Assembly: GCF_000003815.2 (NCBI RefSeq)
Contig: NC_049986.1
Span: 12,578,274 to 12,642,273, forward strand
DNA: 64,000 nucleotides
Source: Branchiostoma floridae
Taxonomy: Eukaryota > Chordata > Leptocardii > Amphioxiformes > Branchiostomatidae
Direction: 5' to 3'
Both the position numbers and the translations under genes were made by a program. Position 1 is the first letter of the stretch. Every line of letters begins with the position of its first letter. This document shows, in pieces, positions 23,567 through 37,700 of the stretch. Below the pieces are notes generated by a model. The model was not told where the DNA came from and ran no database searches. It saw only the letters and a program-made list of their open reading frames with translations.

Positions 23567-25727
23567 TTTATTGTGCATTGGAAACTTTACAGACAATGGT
23601 GGTTATCCTTCAAATCATCAACAAAGCTGTGCTTCCATTACAATACTCACTAGGGTGCTGTGCCTCTGAAAGTAGGTATCTGTCTCCATCTTGTACATCT
23701 TCTTAAATAGAATTGTTCCCTGTAGAAAGTGTATAAATCTATGGGTATGTGTTACAAAGATGTAACAGTTCACAATTCTGATAAGAGCTCCTTGGAAATT
23801 TGAATCATAGAATACTGAACTGGAAAGCATTACTTGGACGTGGTTGAGACACAACACCCTAAAACTACAAAATAGTAATTTTCCTTCCTATAAGACTTAC
23901 ACAATCTTCTAGTGCAGTAAAGATTTTAGAAAACAGAAAAATAAGTGCTATGTAAGTGCATGCAAGATTTGGCAAAATTCTGGTGGATCCAATCGAACAA
24001 GTTCTGTCAGATCACGATTATGTACAACAAACAGATTAGTCTTGGTGCAATATTTACAAACAAGCTTCAATCCAGATTAAACAGTTCGCATGCCAACACA
24101 GAAAACACTGGGTGGAATGTGAAAGGTACTGGCTATCTGTGAGACCATCCCTATTATACCATTATCAAGTTTTAATTGTTACTTTCCGTCTATATTTTCC
24201 TTCATCACTGGAATCATACAGAAAATATAGTTCAATGAAAAGTGGGACGGACACTGAATAAAAATCATGATTTGACTGACTCTTTTCCCCACCAAAAATA
24301 CAGCTCCTTATGCATGTATTGCAGCTGCTTGCAAGAAACAGTAGAAAAACCACCTTCTTGACGACAAAAACTTTGGCAATAAAAACCTGAAGGCACTCTT
24401 TTCAAAGACAACAGACTCAAGTTCATTCTGACATTGTGCACACAGAGTAAATTTCAATTCATTGTTGGATGACAAAAATAATATTTCCACGAGTTTATGG
24501 AATAATCTTGGAAATTGAAATCAGCTTGTCATTCTCTTAATACTTAAGGTCCCACTGATAGACAAGAGGTATAGTTTATTTGTTTAGGCAACATTAAGGT
24601 GGAGTTTTCCCCTAAAATGATTAGGAATGTTTTGCTGTTAGTTTTGGTGTGTGATTTGGTTTCAACAACTCTAAATTACATGTACATTGCAACATGAAAA
24701 TCTATTCAATTTTTCTACTTGGCCTATCCATACAATGTTTCAGTCCCTGTCATTTGCTGAATCATCAAATGCCACCCCTACCCTTCATTTGGAACACTCC
24801 GTTGTCAATAGTGATCCGGATGCAACCATTGTCAAATAGGGGAGGTTAGGTAATCAGCTGAGGGGCCAGTCTCATCAAACTCAAATCTCTTACACATCAT
24901 TTTAGCATTTCAGAAAAAGCAGAACATTCATCAAAAACTTTCCTAATTTTACAAACTAAGTAATGCTAGGCAGAAGCATTTATAAGCAATAATTGCAAAC
25001 AAGCAGCTAGGACGGTTCTTGTAAGGCATTTCACAAGCCACATAGAGGACTTGGTACAATCATGAAGTATGTACAATAAAACCACTTTGTGTACCTTGTA
25101 TAAGGAGAGAATATCTTTAAAATCATTCTAGCATTAAAGCTAAACAAACTCCAAAACCTACCAGTGTTTCTACCATTTCCTAATAATGTGTGGTGACTTC
25201 CTACAAAGTTCCTCACTTGGCTACATCTCTTTCTAATAATGTAGAAGCAAAGTTCTGTATCAAACTTCTCAACAAAAATACCTGCCAGCAAATGTGGCAA
25301 ACACTTTGACGCCCAGTCCTTTCTTTCTCTACATTATAAAACCAGTTATGTGACAGTAATACTTTCTTGTACAAAACATATTTTTCCATTTTACACTTTC
25401 TTTTCCTCTTTTCTTGACTTATCACAGAATGTTAAGTTTCCAACATTGCATCACAGAAATCTTTCCATCTTTTCTGCCCACAAGATTTACACGGAAAATT
25501 CAAGTTCTAAATGTTTGAGATTTGTTCCCATAGAAAAAGCTCAATGTCCCAATCTTTGTAATCTACCCTGTTCATAGCAGATTGAACTCCAGATTATTTT
25601 GATTCCTATAGAAAAAGCTTATAATAACATGATTTTTTAGTTTTTTTTAATGAATCTTTAAGAGTTGTGTTGATGAGTGTCTGCAGTACTACTTGGGTAC
25701 CACCCAACCGCGTCTCCTCCATGGTAC
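23567..25727 (-). other. Probable 3' UTR of the SLC44A gene
   Basis: About 2.1 kb of non-coding sequence after the SLC44A stop codon. An AATAAA (tttatt at 23567-23572) is one candidate poly(A) signal; another lies near 24577. The true 3' end is not fixed by the sequence. Confidence 0.35.
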
Positions 25728-28700
25728 CTAGCAGCACCCGCAGCATCCCTTCTTCTCTTTCTCTCCCTCCTTCCTGTTCTTCTTACCCAGGATGCTCATC
25801 AGTTCCTTGGACATGTAGTACGGCTTCTCCGGCGAGCCGTCGTTACGTTCCAGGTCTTCCACTGCGCGGGAAATGAAAACTTTTATTCTTCAGTACAGCG
25901 TTTATACTATCATTTTCTAAGTTGGCTGAACTTTAAGATACGAAGGCTGAAATAAATGATTTGGTCTTTTCTGTTCTTTTCTATGGTGCAATACATCCAC
26001 CAATTGCTGAATAGTATGCATGTCTAATGCATCATAATTAAGGCAACTGATACTTTTCATCAGCTTTGAAGGTTTTAAATTCAAGAATGGAAAAACACCT
26101 GTACAGCTACCTCTTACAATATCATTTCTGACATATCCTATACAATGTATCATAAACTTCTTTATTTCTTTCTGTTTGTTTAATATTGTTGCAAAATAAA
26201 TGATCGCTACAATACTTCCTACAGGAGGTCAATCATTGAATGTATATCATTTCATTATGTATCTACGAGACATAATATGACAGTCTAGCATAACTTCTCC
26301 CTTCATGCTGATTGATTGTGATTTCCTTACAGAAGCAGAGGAAGAGCGTGTCCACTGCCATGTTGTACACACTGAAGAAACAGGCAGCCACCATGTAGGC
26401 ACCGATCACCACAACCTGGGGAGGGGAGGGGGGCACAGGGTACATCACTGACATGGAACTGTAACAATGATCATCACTTCTCCAGTCTTCAGACAAGGGC
26501 CAATACATGTGTATCATGATATCAATAAAGGCTACAAATAAATGTCATACAACATATTCAACTTTCAAAGACAAAATCACACAAAACATACCAGAAGTCT
26601 ATGAAAGAATAGCGAGGGAAACAGTATCCTTGGCTCACATTTGACTATTTATCAAGAGTAACACGTAAAAGAAAAACATTCTACAATATCTACTATTTTG
26701 TCAACACTGTGAATAAACTTTAGAAAGAAAAGAAAGGTTCTGGAACAGTTTTTCAGATTTGGAATCTAAAACAACATAGAAATGACTACATGATACTCAC
26801 GATGATGGGGACCATGTAGTACTTGAGGTTGGGCACATATTCAGCTGCGAAGACGATCTTTCCAGTGAAGAAGTAGAACGACAATGTACCTACAGGAGAG
26901 GAGGGAACGGTTTTGTCACTCTCACAATCAGAGAAGACTGGCAAAGAGGGGAAAGTTTCTCTATACAAGTTGTTTACCCTTCAAATTTAAATTGTGTAAA
27001 ATTCTGAATTTGCTAAAAGAATTACACAAATAACTGCAGTTTTTCCATTGTTTTATGTTAGGTTCTTCAGAACAAATAGAAATGGAAGATATTCATCACA
27101 GTGTCCATAAGGGAAGTACTACTCCAAATGTCTATAATAGACAGCCAATTGCATAGTTTCTACTGTCTTAAGAACACCCATAACATGTAGTACTGTTATA
27201 AAAAACTTAGCTGTGATTTTGGACAGTAAACAGCATAACTCTGACTAGAGAGCCTTTACAGAATGGTAGCAACATTTTAGTCAGCACTATCCTGACATGT
27301 ACTACATAAAAATGAGCTTAATATCAAATAAAAAAAAAATTAAAAATAAGTATCCATACTATAGATAGATCGAATTTGCATCTTGTCTACTACAGAATGG
27401 TTCTGCAAATTGCCGGTTGTAAAATTGTTAATATATTTATATATGATGGTTGTTGATGATATGAATGATGTGTATCTGGGATGATGTTTGTGGAAGTTTG
27501 TTGTTTCAGCAACAATACAACAATACAACATAAAACACACAACAAAACAAACCAAGACACACTTTAGAATGTATGTTTCATACTCAAGCCTTACTTCACT
27601 CCTTTGTTACTTGCAATAAGCGCTACCAAATGTGACTAAGTACAGAAATAAAAGAGATCATAGAAAAGACAGTTACTGCGTTTTTTTGTGTTAGTGACAG
27701 TCTTACCAAAAAGGACAACAACTATCATCTTCGCCAAGAACAGGAGGAAGTCAGCCACACTACTGACTATAGCCACCCTGGGTGGAAGTATAAAGTCACA
27801 TACATAGTGTGCACAGAGCTAGACAGGGTGAGATTCACTGCAAACCCACACGTGAGCCTCAGGAAATGGGACACATTTTACCAAAAGGGAGATTTGAGTT
27901 ATAAACATGTTTCTCCATGTGTCACGATTTTCAATTTTCATATTTCAGCCAATATGATTAATTCAAATGATTTCAAACCACAAAAGTTGGGATCATGACA
28001 ACATTAACAAAAATAAAATTTCTTTTAAGTTTTAAAACTGAGAATAGGACTCAGCCAATATTCTTCAGGCTCTAGTAAAATTGAGTGCCTTTTTCTGAGG
28101 AAGGGTATGGAGAGCGTGTGTTAGTAGTGTGTTAGTTAGTTAGTGCGTTAGAAGAACCCGACACCACAGCAAACAGTGCAAGCACACGTGACCAAGGCCA
28201 GCGGTTACTAGGCACAGCCTTGTGAGTTGTTACAAACCAATAATCCCAGTGACCACCAGCTTGCCGAGGAACATTAGGAAAACTGTGACACTGGTAACAG
28301 CAGCCACCCTGTGGTTACAACAGGCAGTGTTAAGGTGCGACTTGCTTCTTCCATCTTTGCTAGGACACCACAGTGCTTGCTGACAGTCTTTGCTAGCCAC
28401 ACCAGTTCATAAACATCCTTGAAGAACAAAATCAGCTCCTTCAAGTTGCCCACAGATTTATGATCAAGAAATATTTTCTGCGGCATGTTTAGGGACAAAA
28501 ATGTGCTTTACAAAGACTTGGAGTGGCTAGCACCTTCTATCAAGTGCACAGTGACTGTACCAGTAGTAGAGAGCATCACCAGTTGCGTGATTGCATGCTG
28601 TTCAGCCACCTACCAGTTGTTGTAGTGTTAAACACCTGCTGTTGGTAAGAATGCTGGGTTATGGACATGCCAACCACTGAGTGAGTCACAAAGTGTATGT

Positions 28701-31700
28701 AGACTGTTGAAATGACATGAGACAGTAGATGAGAGCATGTTGGGTGTGGTACAAGGTTGTAGTGAGTTGGATGGGATGATGTGTCTGATGGAAGCTAAGC
28801 TTGAGGTGAGGATGTAGCGGAGGTTCTAGCTACGCCTAGCCCAGAGGGGCCTACTGACCGATGGCTCCTGTCACCACCAGTTTGGAGAGCAAGAAGAGGA
28901 AGTTTGTGACACTGGTGACGGCAGCGACCCTGATGGAGAGGTGCAACAGGAAGGTGGTCATCAGCATGTGGCATAATGTCCTTACATGTACATCACAACA
29001 TCAGTACAACATAGCATGTGGCATTATGTCCACAAATCACAACATCAGTACAACATGGTATATGATTGAAGAATCAACACATCATACAGTATACAACATT
29101 GAAGTATTATTACCAATAACAGTGCATAATATATCAAATATGCTGTTAAAATAATGCATTGAATTTTGTTATAATTGTATGTAGCAGATGACATTGAAAT
29201 TATATACTTTTCAAAATAGATAACACCATGTAGTAAACTGTAATAAATGATATTGTACAATTCAATCACAGGTTTTATATTTTAATATGTCAGTCGATAA
29301 CCATTTTGGGTCATTTGCCAAATTTTCACTATGCACTTCTATTACAATTTAACTCTAGACTTACTCAAACAATAATGTAGTTCTTGAAGTCAATGAATGA
29401 ACCATTATAACAAGCTCCTATCATAACTACCAGTCCCACCACATCCCCAGTGTGTTTAAAGCTCCACTTACCTCAGGATGTTCCTCATGATGAGGAAGAA
29501 GGCTTTCTTAGCAGACACACAGAAGTTCTTGCCATAGATCGCAATCTAATCAACAAGAAAGGAAAAGTCAAAACAGTTAGTATAAAAATGCCAGATGTAC
29601 ATCATATTACAAAATTTCCTGTAAAACCATTCACGTGACTTAACAGCCCGACAAAGAAATAAAAGATGATACCATGATGTAGGCATTCTTGTTCAGGAAC
29701 TTCAGCAGTTTTTCCAGGCACCAGAAACAGCACTTCAGACACCTAAATATACACCAAGATCAATGGTTAGAAAATAGGTACTTCTGTGAATGACACATCC
29801 TATGAAATAATCATTATTCATAAGCCTTACAAACTTAACTATTGAATCAGAACATATCTACCATACATATGATGTAGAAATGAACATTCTACCAGTTCCC
29901 CTGATAGTTTAAAAATATTTGGGCAAATGGTAGAAGCTAACTGACATTACTAAAACCATACAGTTTGATTGACCTGTTATTACAGCATCCAGCATATGTT
30001 CGATAACTTTTTTTGCTCAGCTTCTGGTTAATGGAAAGAGACAGGTTTTCTATACCTAAGGACTTTTTCTATTCCTAAAGACATTTATTCAATAATACAT
30101 CAAACCCATTGCATACTTGAGGAGGAACTTGGCTGCCCTGTTCTCGCTGTCCTTGAGCTTGTGATCGATGTACTCCAGCATCACACGGATGATCTGCACC
30201 ACAGCAATGATGAAGGAGCCGAACGCCAGGGAACCCAGATGGTACCTACAGGACATGAGTAGAGAGCAATACATGTATGTTAGGATCTTGGATGGGTAAA
30301 AATTAAAGGTTTAAATTCAGCCCCCAAACTAGTCTCTACAGACTAACTACACTGACTATAGGGAGAATACTGTAAATAAATTTAAGTTTGCAGGGATTTA
30401 ATTTTGCGGTAGCAGGAAAAATGACTTTTCACTGCAGTCTAATACCATTATAGAAAAATGTTTGCGGTGGTTTTAAGTTTGCGGTGAAGTGGTCGCCGCA
30501 AAAACCGAGAACATTAATCCACCGCAAACATTTCTGCATTTAAAGTATATGCCAGGGGGTTATGGTTTCATTGGCCGATGCAGTTACTAACTTTGTCTAT
30601 AATGCATGAGTGCAGATATTGCAAGTTCCAGGCTTACATGTGATAAAGGGAACATTTGGCACTTTGTAGAATTGCATGCTGCAAATAAAAGTATATGTGG
30701 CAACAAGAAACTGTTGTAAACACGTACAAGTATGTGATAAAAGCATAACACAATTTCTGACTTTCCATGTAAACTACTAAGATTTCATGTAGATTACTAA
30801 GTTTCCTACTAGGACCTTGCCATAAGACATCAATTTGCCAACAGATCTGAAGTTTCATTATCAATGTTTTGTGCAGAGGAAGACACATGAAAACCCACCT
30901 GAGGGAGCGTCCGAAGGAGGCAGTGAGAGGGAAGGTGGGGATGTCCTTGGGTTTGGTGAAGGCCCAGTAGTAGGAGGCAAAGGCTCCCGCCAGAGTGCAC
31001 TGTCCCAGTGCCACGATGAAGTTCATAACCCAGAACAGCCCAAACAGGTTAAAGATCTGCAGGTAGAACAAGTTCTGGTAGTACCTGAGAATAGAGGGGA
31101 AAATGTCAGTGAAACATTCAAGGCACATTTATTTCACACATAGAATGATAAGTCATTCAACAACAAATCCTATGTTGAGTATGCATAAACACTGTACACA
31201 GAAATTGGCTTATTGGTTTTTTAAACTCTCACATTTTAGCCTTTATTTGCATGACAGTGTACATGCTGTTAATATATGTTCAACTTTGTGAATGATGAAA
31301 AATTACTCTGGTGGAAACATTTCCTTTGTGTATTTAGAAAGACACAAAATAGTTTAGATGCAGTTACAAGGATAAGTCATGACTGTTCTGTTTTGTTATC
31401 AATACAATCATTGAGTCATTCCTCTTCTATCAAAATATAGTGAGTATAAATACATTTTGTAGTTATCCGAATAACTTTTAAAATATGCATGACTTACAGG
31501 CTGGTGGCCCCATACTTCACAAAAGCACACTGGACACTGTCCGACACAGCATTTGTGTCAAATGTCTGCAAAAAAAAGAGAGAATAGACGTTAACAATCA
31601 AGATACAGATTGACACCAATCAAGAAAGCCAAAGTCAAAATAACAAAGTCAACTGTTTCCGTAACCATACAAGTACACTGTCAACTTGGATACATTATGA

Positions 31701-34700
31701 GCTTCTTTAGACATCCATTAAGGAAACCTTAATCAAAGTTCAACATCTCTTTGCTGAATCTTGCAACTCTTTGTTGAACATGCTTTAGTGAACTTCTTCA
31801 GAGTTAACTCACAGTCGGAGTGCAGGACTGTCCAGTCATGTTGCTGGCAGTAGAGGTGTTGGTAGTGTTGTAGTCCTGTACCTCATACTGGGCCTGGCCT
31901 GAAGATGCCAGGAAGCTGTTCACCAGTCAAGGGGTAAACTTGTTACAGTAGCATGAAACTGATCATACCAAAACACAAATTGTTTACAGGGACTTGTACC
32001 ATGGACAGGGGAATGTCCCTGTAGCTCAACTGACAGTCCCTGGTTCTAATTCTTCCTTTCTTTCTTTCTTTATTGATGATGAAACAACTCATTACACGGG
32101 TCAGCCTAGGCAGCCTTGGACTGGTAGCGGCAGACCCACAGAATACAGATGAACATACACAGAATTCATTACAATAATTAGTTCTGAACTGTGAGACCCA
32201 TGTTCAATCCTGAGTCAGTTGGGACTACACCTGTCTCTCTGAAGGGATATGCCTCAAGCACATAAAAAGGGGAAGGGCTAACAACCCTTACCTGTAAGAC
32301 TGTACTGCTACTGAAACAGCTAGGAAACTTGCGGCCCTACATGTATGTGCCACTAGGCACTGCATGGGTTCAACTGACTGTATTATGAGTACTGTAAATG
32401 CGGAAATGTTTGTGGTGGTTTAATGTTTGCGGTTTTTGCGGTGGGTGCTTCACCGCGAACTTAAAACTACCGCGAACATTTTTCCAATGGCATTAAGAGA
32501 CTACAGTGCATAGTGCTACCGCGAATTTAAAACCACGGCGAAAAAGTCCTCTTTCCCGCTACCGGAAATTAAATCCCCGCAAACTTAAATGCATTTACAG
32601 TAATCCATTACTCTCTCTTACCATTCCAAATACCCTTTTTCTTTAACTTAACATCCTTAAATTTTCCAAAACTAGTTTAGTACAAAGTCATAGAATGTAT
32701 GGCAAGGATACAGAGCCACAGCTCCCCAGTAGGCAAACAGGATGAGCTGCAGGATCCAGGGGATGAGGGGGAAGAACAGGGTCGACATGATGTTGGAAAC
32801 AGCCCTGCAACATCAGAACAACATTCATGTTAGACTGGCAAGATAATCAGGTAACAAAATTAATTTACTGGAGTTAAAAAGTCATTTTGGATGATGAAAT
32901 GGCTACCGATACATGTACATGTTAAGTATCATCATTTTGTTTTGGATGGGAACATCTGTTTTTTTTTCAATATGAATTTTCTTTGAAAAAAGGCAAACTC
33001 ATTTAATGAATAGTCATAACTAGGCATACAGCCTGGAAGCAGGACTAAATGTCACAACATGAATTCTGTGATGAAATCATTGCCCTTACAACCTGTACAT
33101 GTGCCTTGCTGTGAATACAGTAACAATACTTCAGTTAAAACCATGTTAACAACAATAAACCATGGTGGAAAGCCAGCCTAAAGGTGCATGCTTGGCCCAC
33201 CTGCTGGACTCCTTGATGAGGGCGATGGCGATGCGGATGCGGTTCCTGAGGAAGATGAGGATGAGCAGGATGATGAGCAGGATGACTGACAGGGCGATGC
33301 CTGGAGATGGGGAAATGGAAACATGTTGTAAGCGCCATCAATGTCATCCCTTGTATAGTCACTGCACATGTGACTGTGCCTAAATCTCAGGTAATACAGT
33401 AGAAGGATTTGAGATTCCGTGCAATCAACAGAAGTGTGCAGCAATCCACTGTGCAAGTAATTGGCTTCTACTGTATGTTACTTTGGCTTGTTGAGGAACT
33501 CCTCACTGCTGAATGCAGTACTCACCAATGCCCAGCCATGTGTCCTGTAGATTTGTGTAGGTGCTGAGTAAGTGTAGTACTTACCAATGCCCAGCCATGT
33601 GTCCTGTAGTTTTGTGTAGGTGCTGAGGTTGGTTGTGAAGCCGACATCGTAGATGGATGAATCTGCTCCTGACACATTCTCCAGGGCCACATACTGGGTG
33701 TAGCAGTAGTAGATACCTGAGGAAACAAGAAGAGTTTCAAACTAGGGGCCCATTATTGATCTTAACGTTTGTTGTAACAGATACCCACCCACAAAATATC
33801 AAGTTTCTCGACTTCTGCTGTTCACAGACAAACGCACCAAAAACATATCCTTCTTGGCCAAGGTAAATGTTACTAGTACACAGAAAGTTAACACTACCTC
33901 GGAGTAAAAGACTGTTTTTACATCTTCATAGACGATTTTCTATGACCTGTCATTAATCTAAAATTCAACTGACAAAGAAAACTTACCAAAGATGTTCAGG
34001 ACAATCACAGCGAAGATGGTGAACCACACCATGACTCCAGCAATCCAGCTGTGGAACAAGGGGATGTTAAATACACAATTTCAAATCAACATCTTTGTAT
34101 AACACATTACGTAGGAAAAGGATTCTTCCTAGCATAGTAAACAAAACCATTTTTATTGATCAATTGAATGTGCTGTCAAGACTCAGGCTTACAAATACAT
34201 CTATACTAATGAAATGTGAAATCCTTAACATTCTTCCTACTGCCTAACGGTAAACCCCATAACCAATAGAGAATTGGTAGCCAAATGACTACAGTACTAT
34301 AGTGTGTTAAAGGTTAACAGAGAAACATACACTATAGCAGTCTTAACATTATTTTCAAATACCCAGAATGATTCTTTCCTAGATATGACAAAAATGCTCC
34401 CTGCACTTACCGCATGATGACAATGTAGATGAAGGAGACAACCATTGCAGCACCCAGCCCACTGCAAATTAGAAATAACAATGATTAAAGCAGCACATAT
34501 ACTGTTGCAGTCCAGAGCTTCTCCCCATACTACAGCATATTGTTTTGAATAGCTGCCATACATGTATCAGCATATCAAACAAAGTAAAATATTTTGCTTT
34601 AATTTGCTTTATTGTTGTTAGAGATGTACATGCAACTAAGGCTTTGCTAGCAATACAGCTAGTATTTAGATTGACATTATGTATAAATCTGCCTTCTTAT

Positions 34701-37700
34701 AGGTGGTGCTTTTGAAAGTACAATGTTCACATACATATATCTAGTTTCAATCAATTGGTTTTAGAAATTATTTTGTGACGGTGTAGATTCACCAGTTTAA
34801 CTGTTTGACATTTCAAAATAAGAAAATAGTGTAACTGCTAAAACAGAACTTACCCAAGGATGAGATACCAAGAGGACACCATGTCTGTGAATATCTGAAA
34901 TGTATACAAGTCATCTTAAATGATAACTTATGTGTGACATGTATACAATGCAGCTTGCACACTATTTCTGCAGTAATAGTTTGTGATATTTGATCACTTG
35001 TATGTACATGCACATAATGTACTATCCATGCTCTAACTTAAGTACAAAATGCATCTGATATTTCCCAAGCTACTTACAGTACACCATATAGCAATTACTC
35101 AAGCAACTGGATATGACTTTGGAAATCATATCCAGTTGCTTGAGTAATTGCTTTTGGCATATCTTATTACCTGAATGTCTAACCTTCATCGACGTACATG
35201 TACTTAAGAGTACACATCCAACAATATAACTAAGAAAACAGAGTATAACCAAGATTGTAACAAACCTCCTGGACAACTTCCTGTGCACTGAGGATCAAAG
35301 CCAAGGCCCTGGAAAGAAAAGAAAAGCACAAATGTCATCATCATGATTTCCCCAATGTTCTATGATACAACTCGATAAGGATACAGCTATGAAACAATGA
35401 TAATTATTGATATACAAAGTTCTACACACCAGAATGACGTAGAAAAGTACATTTTCTAATTAAAATATCCAGCAGTACTTACGCTGTTCCAGCCGAGATT
35501 TTACTGTTGGTGACGTTGTTCCCAGCACTGTCCACCAGTGGGATGTCGTCAGCGCTGGTGGTCAGCACTGTCGTCGCAATGGTCTCAACCAGGGAGGGGA
35601 TGCAACGTCCTCCATCTGGGTAAACAGAATGATTTGGTCAAATCTCAGCAAAGTATACAAAATCTTCATATAAAGGTTGAAGAAAGGTACCACCAATATA
35701 AAAGAGAAAAAAAAGGACACTAACGACAATGATTACTTTGGAAGCAAAACGTTTGTAAACATTTGTGAAAGTATGACTGAGAACCAGTTGTTTATTGGAA
35801 TGAAGAAAATTGCAACAAATTCTATTCAAAACATGGTGGCGTTACTTAGTGTACTAATGTGATAAAAATGGGGAATCATATATTTGATACCAGACTCTTA
35901 GTACAATTGCATAAACCAACTAGATTTACAGCACATTGCTAGCCTAGAGCTACTTACAGGCCTTGCTTGGCACAGTGTAAGCTGCACACTTCTGGTCCTT
36001 CACATATTGTTCGATTTGGGCAGCAGTCTGTGGGTGGAAACGGTGAGGAAAAAATGCAGACCATTTAGACAAACAAAAGCAGTGGATTTCCATGCTTCCT
36101 TGTTGGTTCCTTTCTCCATGTGGTTTCAAATATCTCCAATGTTTCTTGAACATGCTCAATTTTATCTAATACTACAGCAACTTTGGAAGTGTGCATTAGC
36201 ATGATATATAAGAGAAAATCTTGACAAATTACTCTACCCGTAACTTTCCTTGCTATCATGCATCTTATCTTCATGTGGTGAGCAATAATGAAAATGAAGT
36301 ACAAAATACAACACACATACACACACAAACATATTAAAACTTCAATGTTTATAATACAGATAAAAAACACTGTAACAAAAAAAAGAAGAAATAAGTGAAC
36401 AAAACAAAGACATAACACTTCTATCACACATATAGCACAAGAAGGCAAATAAAAAGTGATGTGAACAATATAAACTAAATGAAGACATGACACGGTGGGT
36501 TACACAGTCTGTATAACTTTTCTAATGTCAAGCTGTGATAGAAGCATGGTGAAACAAAACAACAATGTGAAAAAGAAAGTAAAATGCTGATGTGCTGTTA
36601 AACATAATGCTGATAATCATATGGAGTGGGATGACATGACATGCAGGCAGCCTCCACCAGACATCACTACTACAAAACAAAACAAAAACAGGACGATGTT
36701 AGTTCTTCTGGACTTACCAACCCGGCCCCGCTGCCAACATTCACGCCTTCTACGCAGATAAATTTGGACCAGTCAGGCTCCTGTCCCAGCCCCATCTTGG
36801 CTGTCTCTATGGCGTATGCCCAGTATTCAGTGGGACAAGTCGCCACACAGACCTATGTATGTGCGACAAGAGGAGGGTTAGCGGTATTGCAAGGTTTGTT
36901 CTCACTCACCGCGCCAGTGATGTTGACGTCATTGGTGCAGATGAACTTATCATAGTCAGCCTGGCCGCCTGCTGTCATCTTTACCAGCTCTACAGCAAAT
37001 GCCCAGTACTCTGTGGGACAAGCTGCCACACAAACCTACAGCACAAGAATCATTAATATATAGAGAGAACACCATGGTGCACAGTGTTTTTTGATCCTGA
37101 CATACTACAGTAACTATTTTCTGTGTGAGAGAACATATCCTAGACAGGCAAATCTGCAACTTTTTGATATAGAAAAGGCTTAGTACATTTCATTGAACCA
37201 CAAAAATTATTTCTTGGCAGATTTAGAATAGGAGGGTTGAAAAGAAATTTACAGCTGGTAAAAGCCTTTAAGAGATTTCACTGTGAACGAGGAACAATTT
37301 GCCCATCCATGAATACAGTTCTGGAATGAGGAGGGCCGTTTGGATACTCAGATCTACCTGTGGTGTGGGGCAACCATCCAGGACACTGGCAAACCCTGCA
37401 CAGTCCAGCAGGTTGAAGAAGTGCAGGTTTGGCTTGCTCCTGCAGTAGAAAGATGACAAAGAATAAAGTCACTTTAGATTATTCATTCAACATATCAAGT
37501 TGTTACTTCTGTTCATCCTAGCATGGCTTTTTGTGCAAGATGCATGATGTATGCTTTTAATATTATTTCATTGTTCTCTTTTATTTCCAAGCTCTACCTG
37601 TCTTTCTTTATTTCACTGTTACCTAATTAACAATATTGTTTTGAACTTTGGTGAACAAAAATAAATCTCATAAATGTAATAGACAGGGCCATCTAGACAA

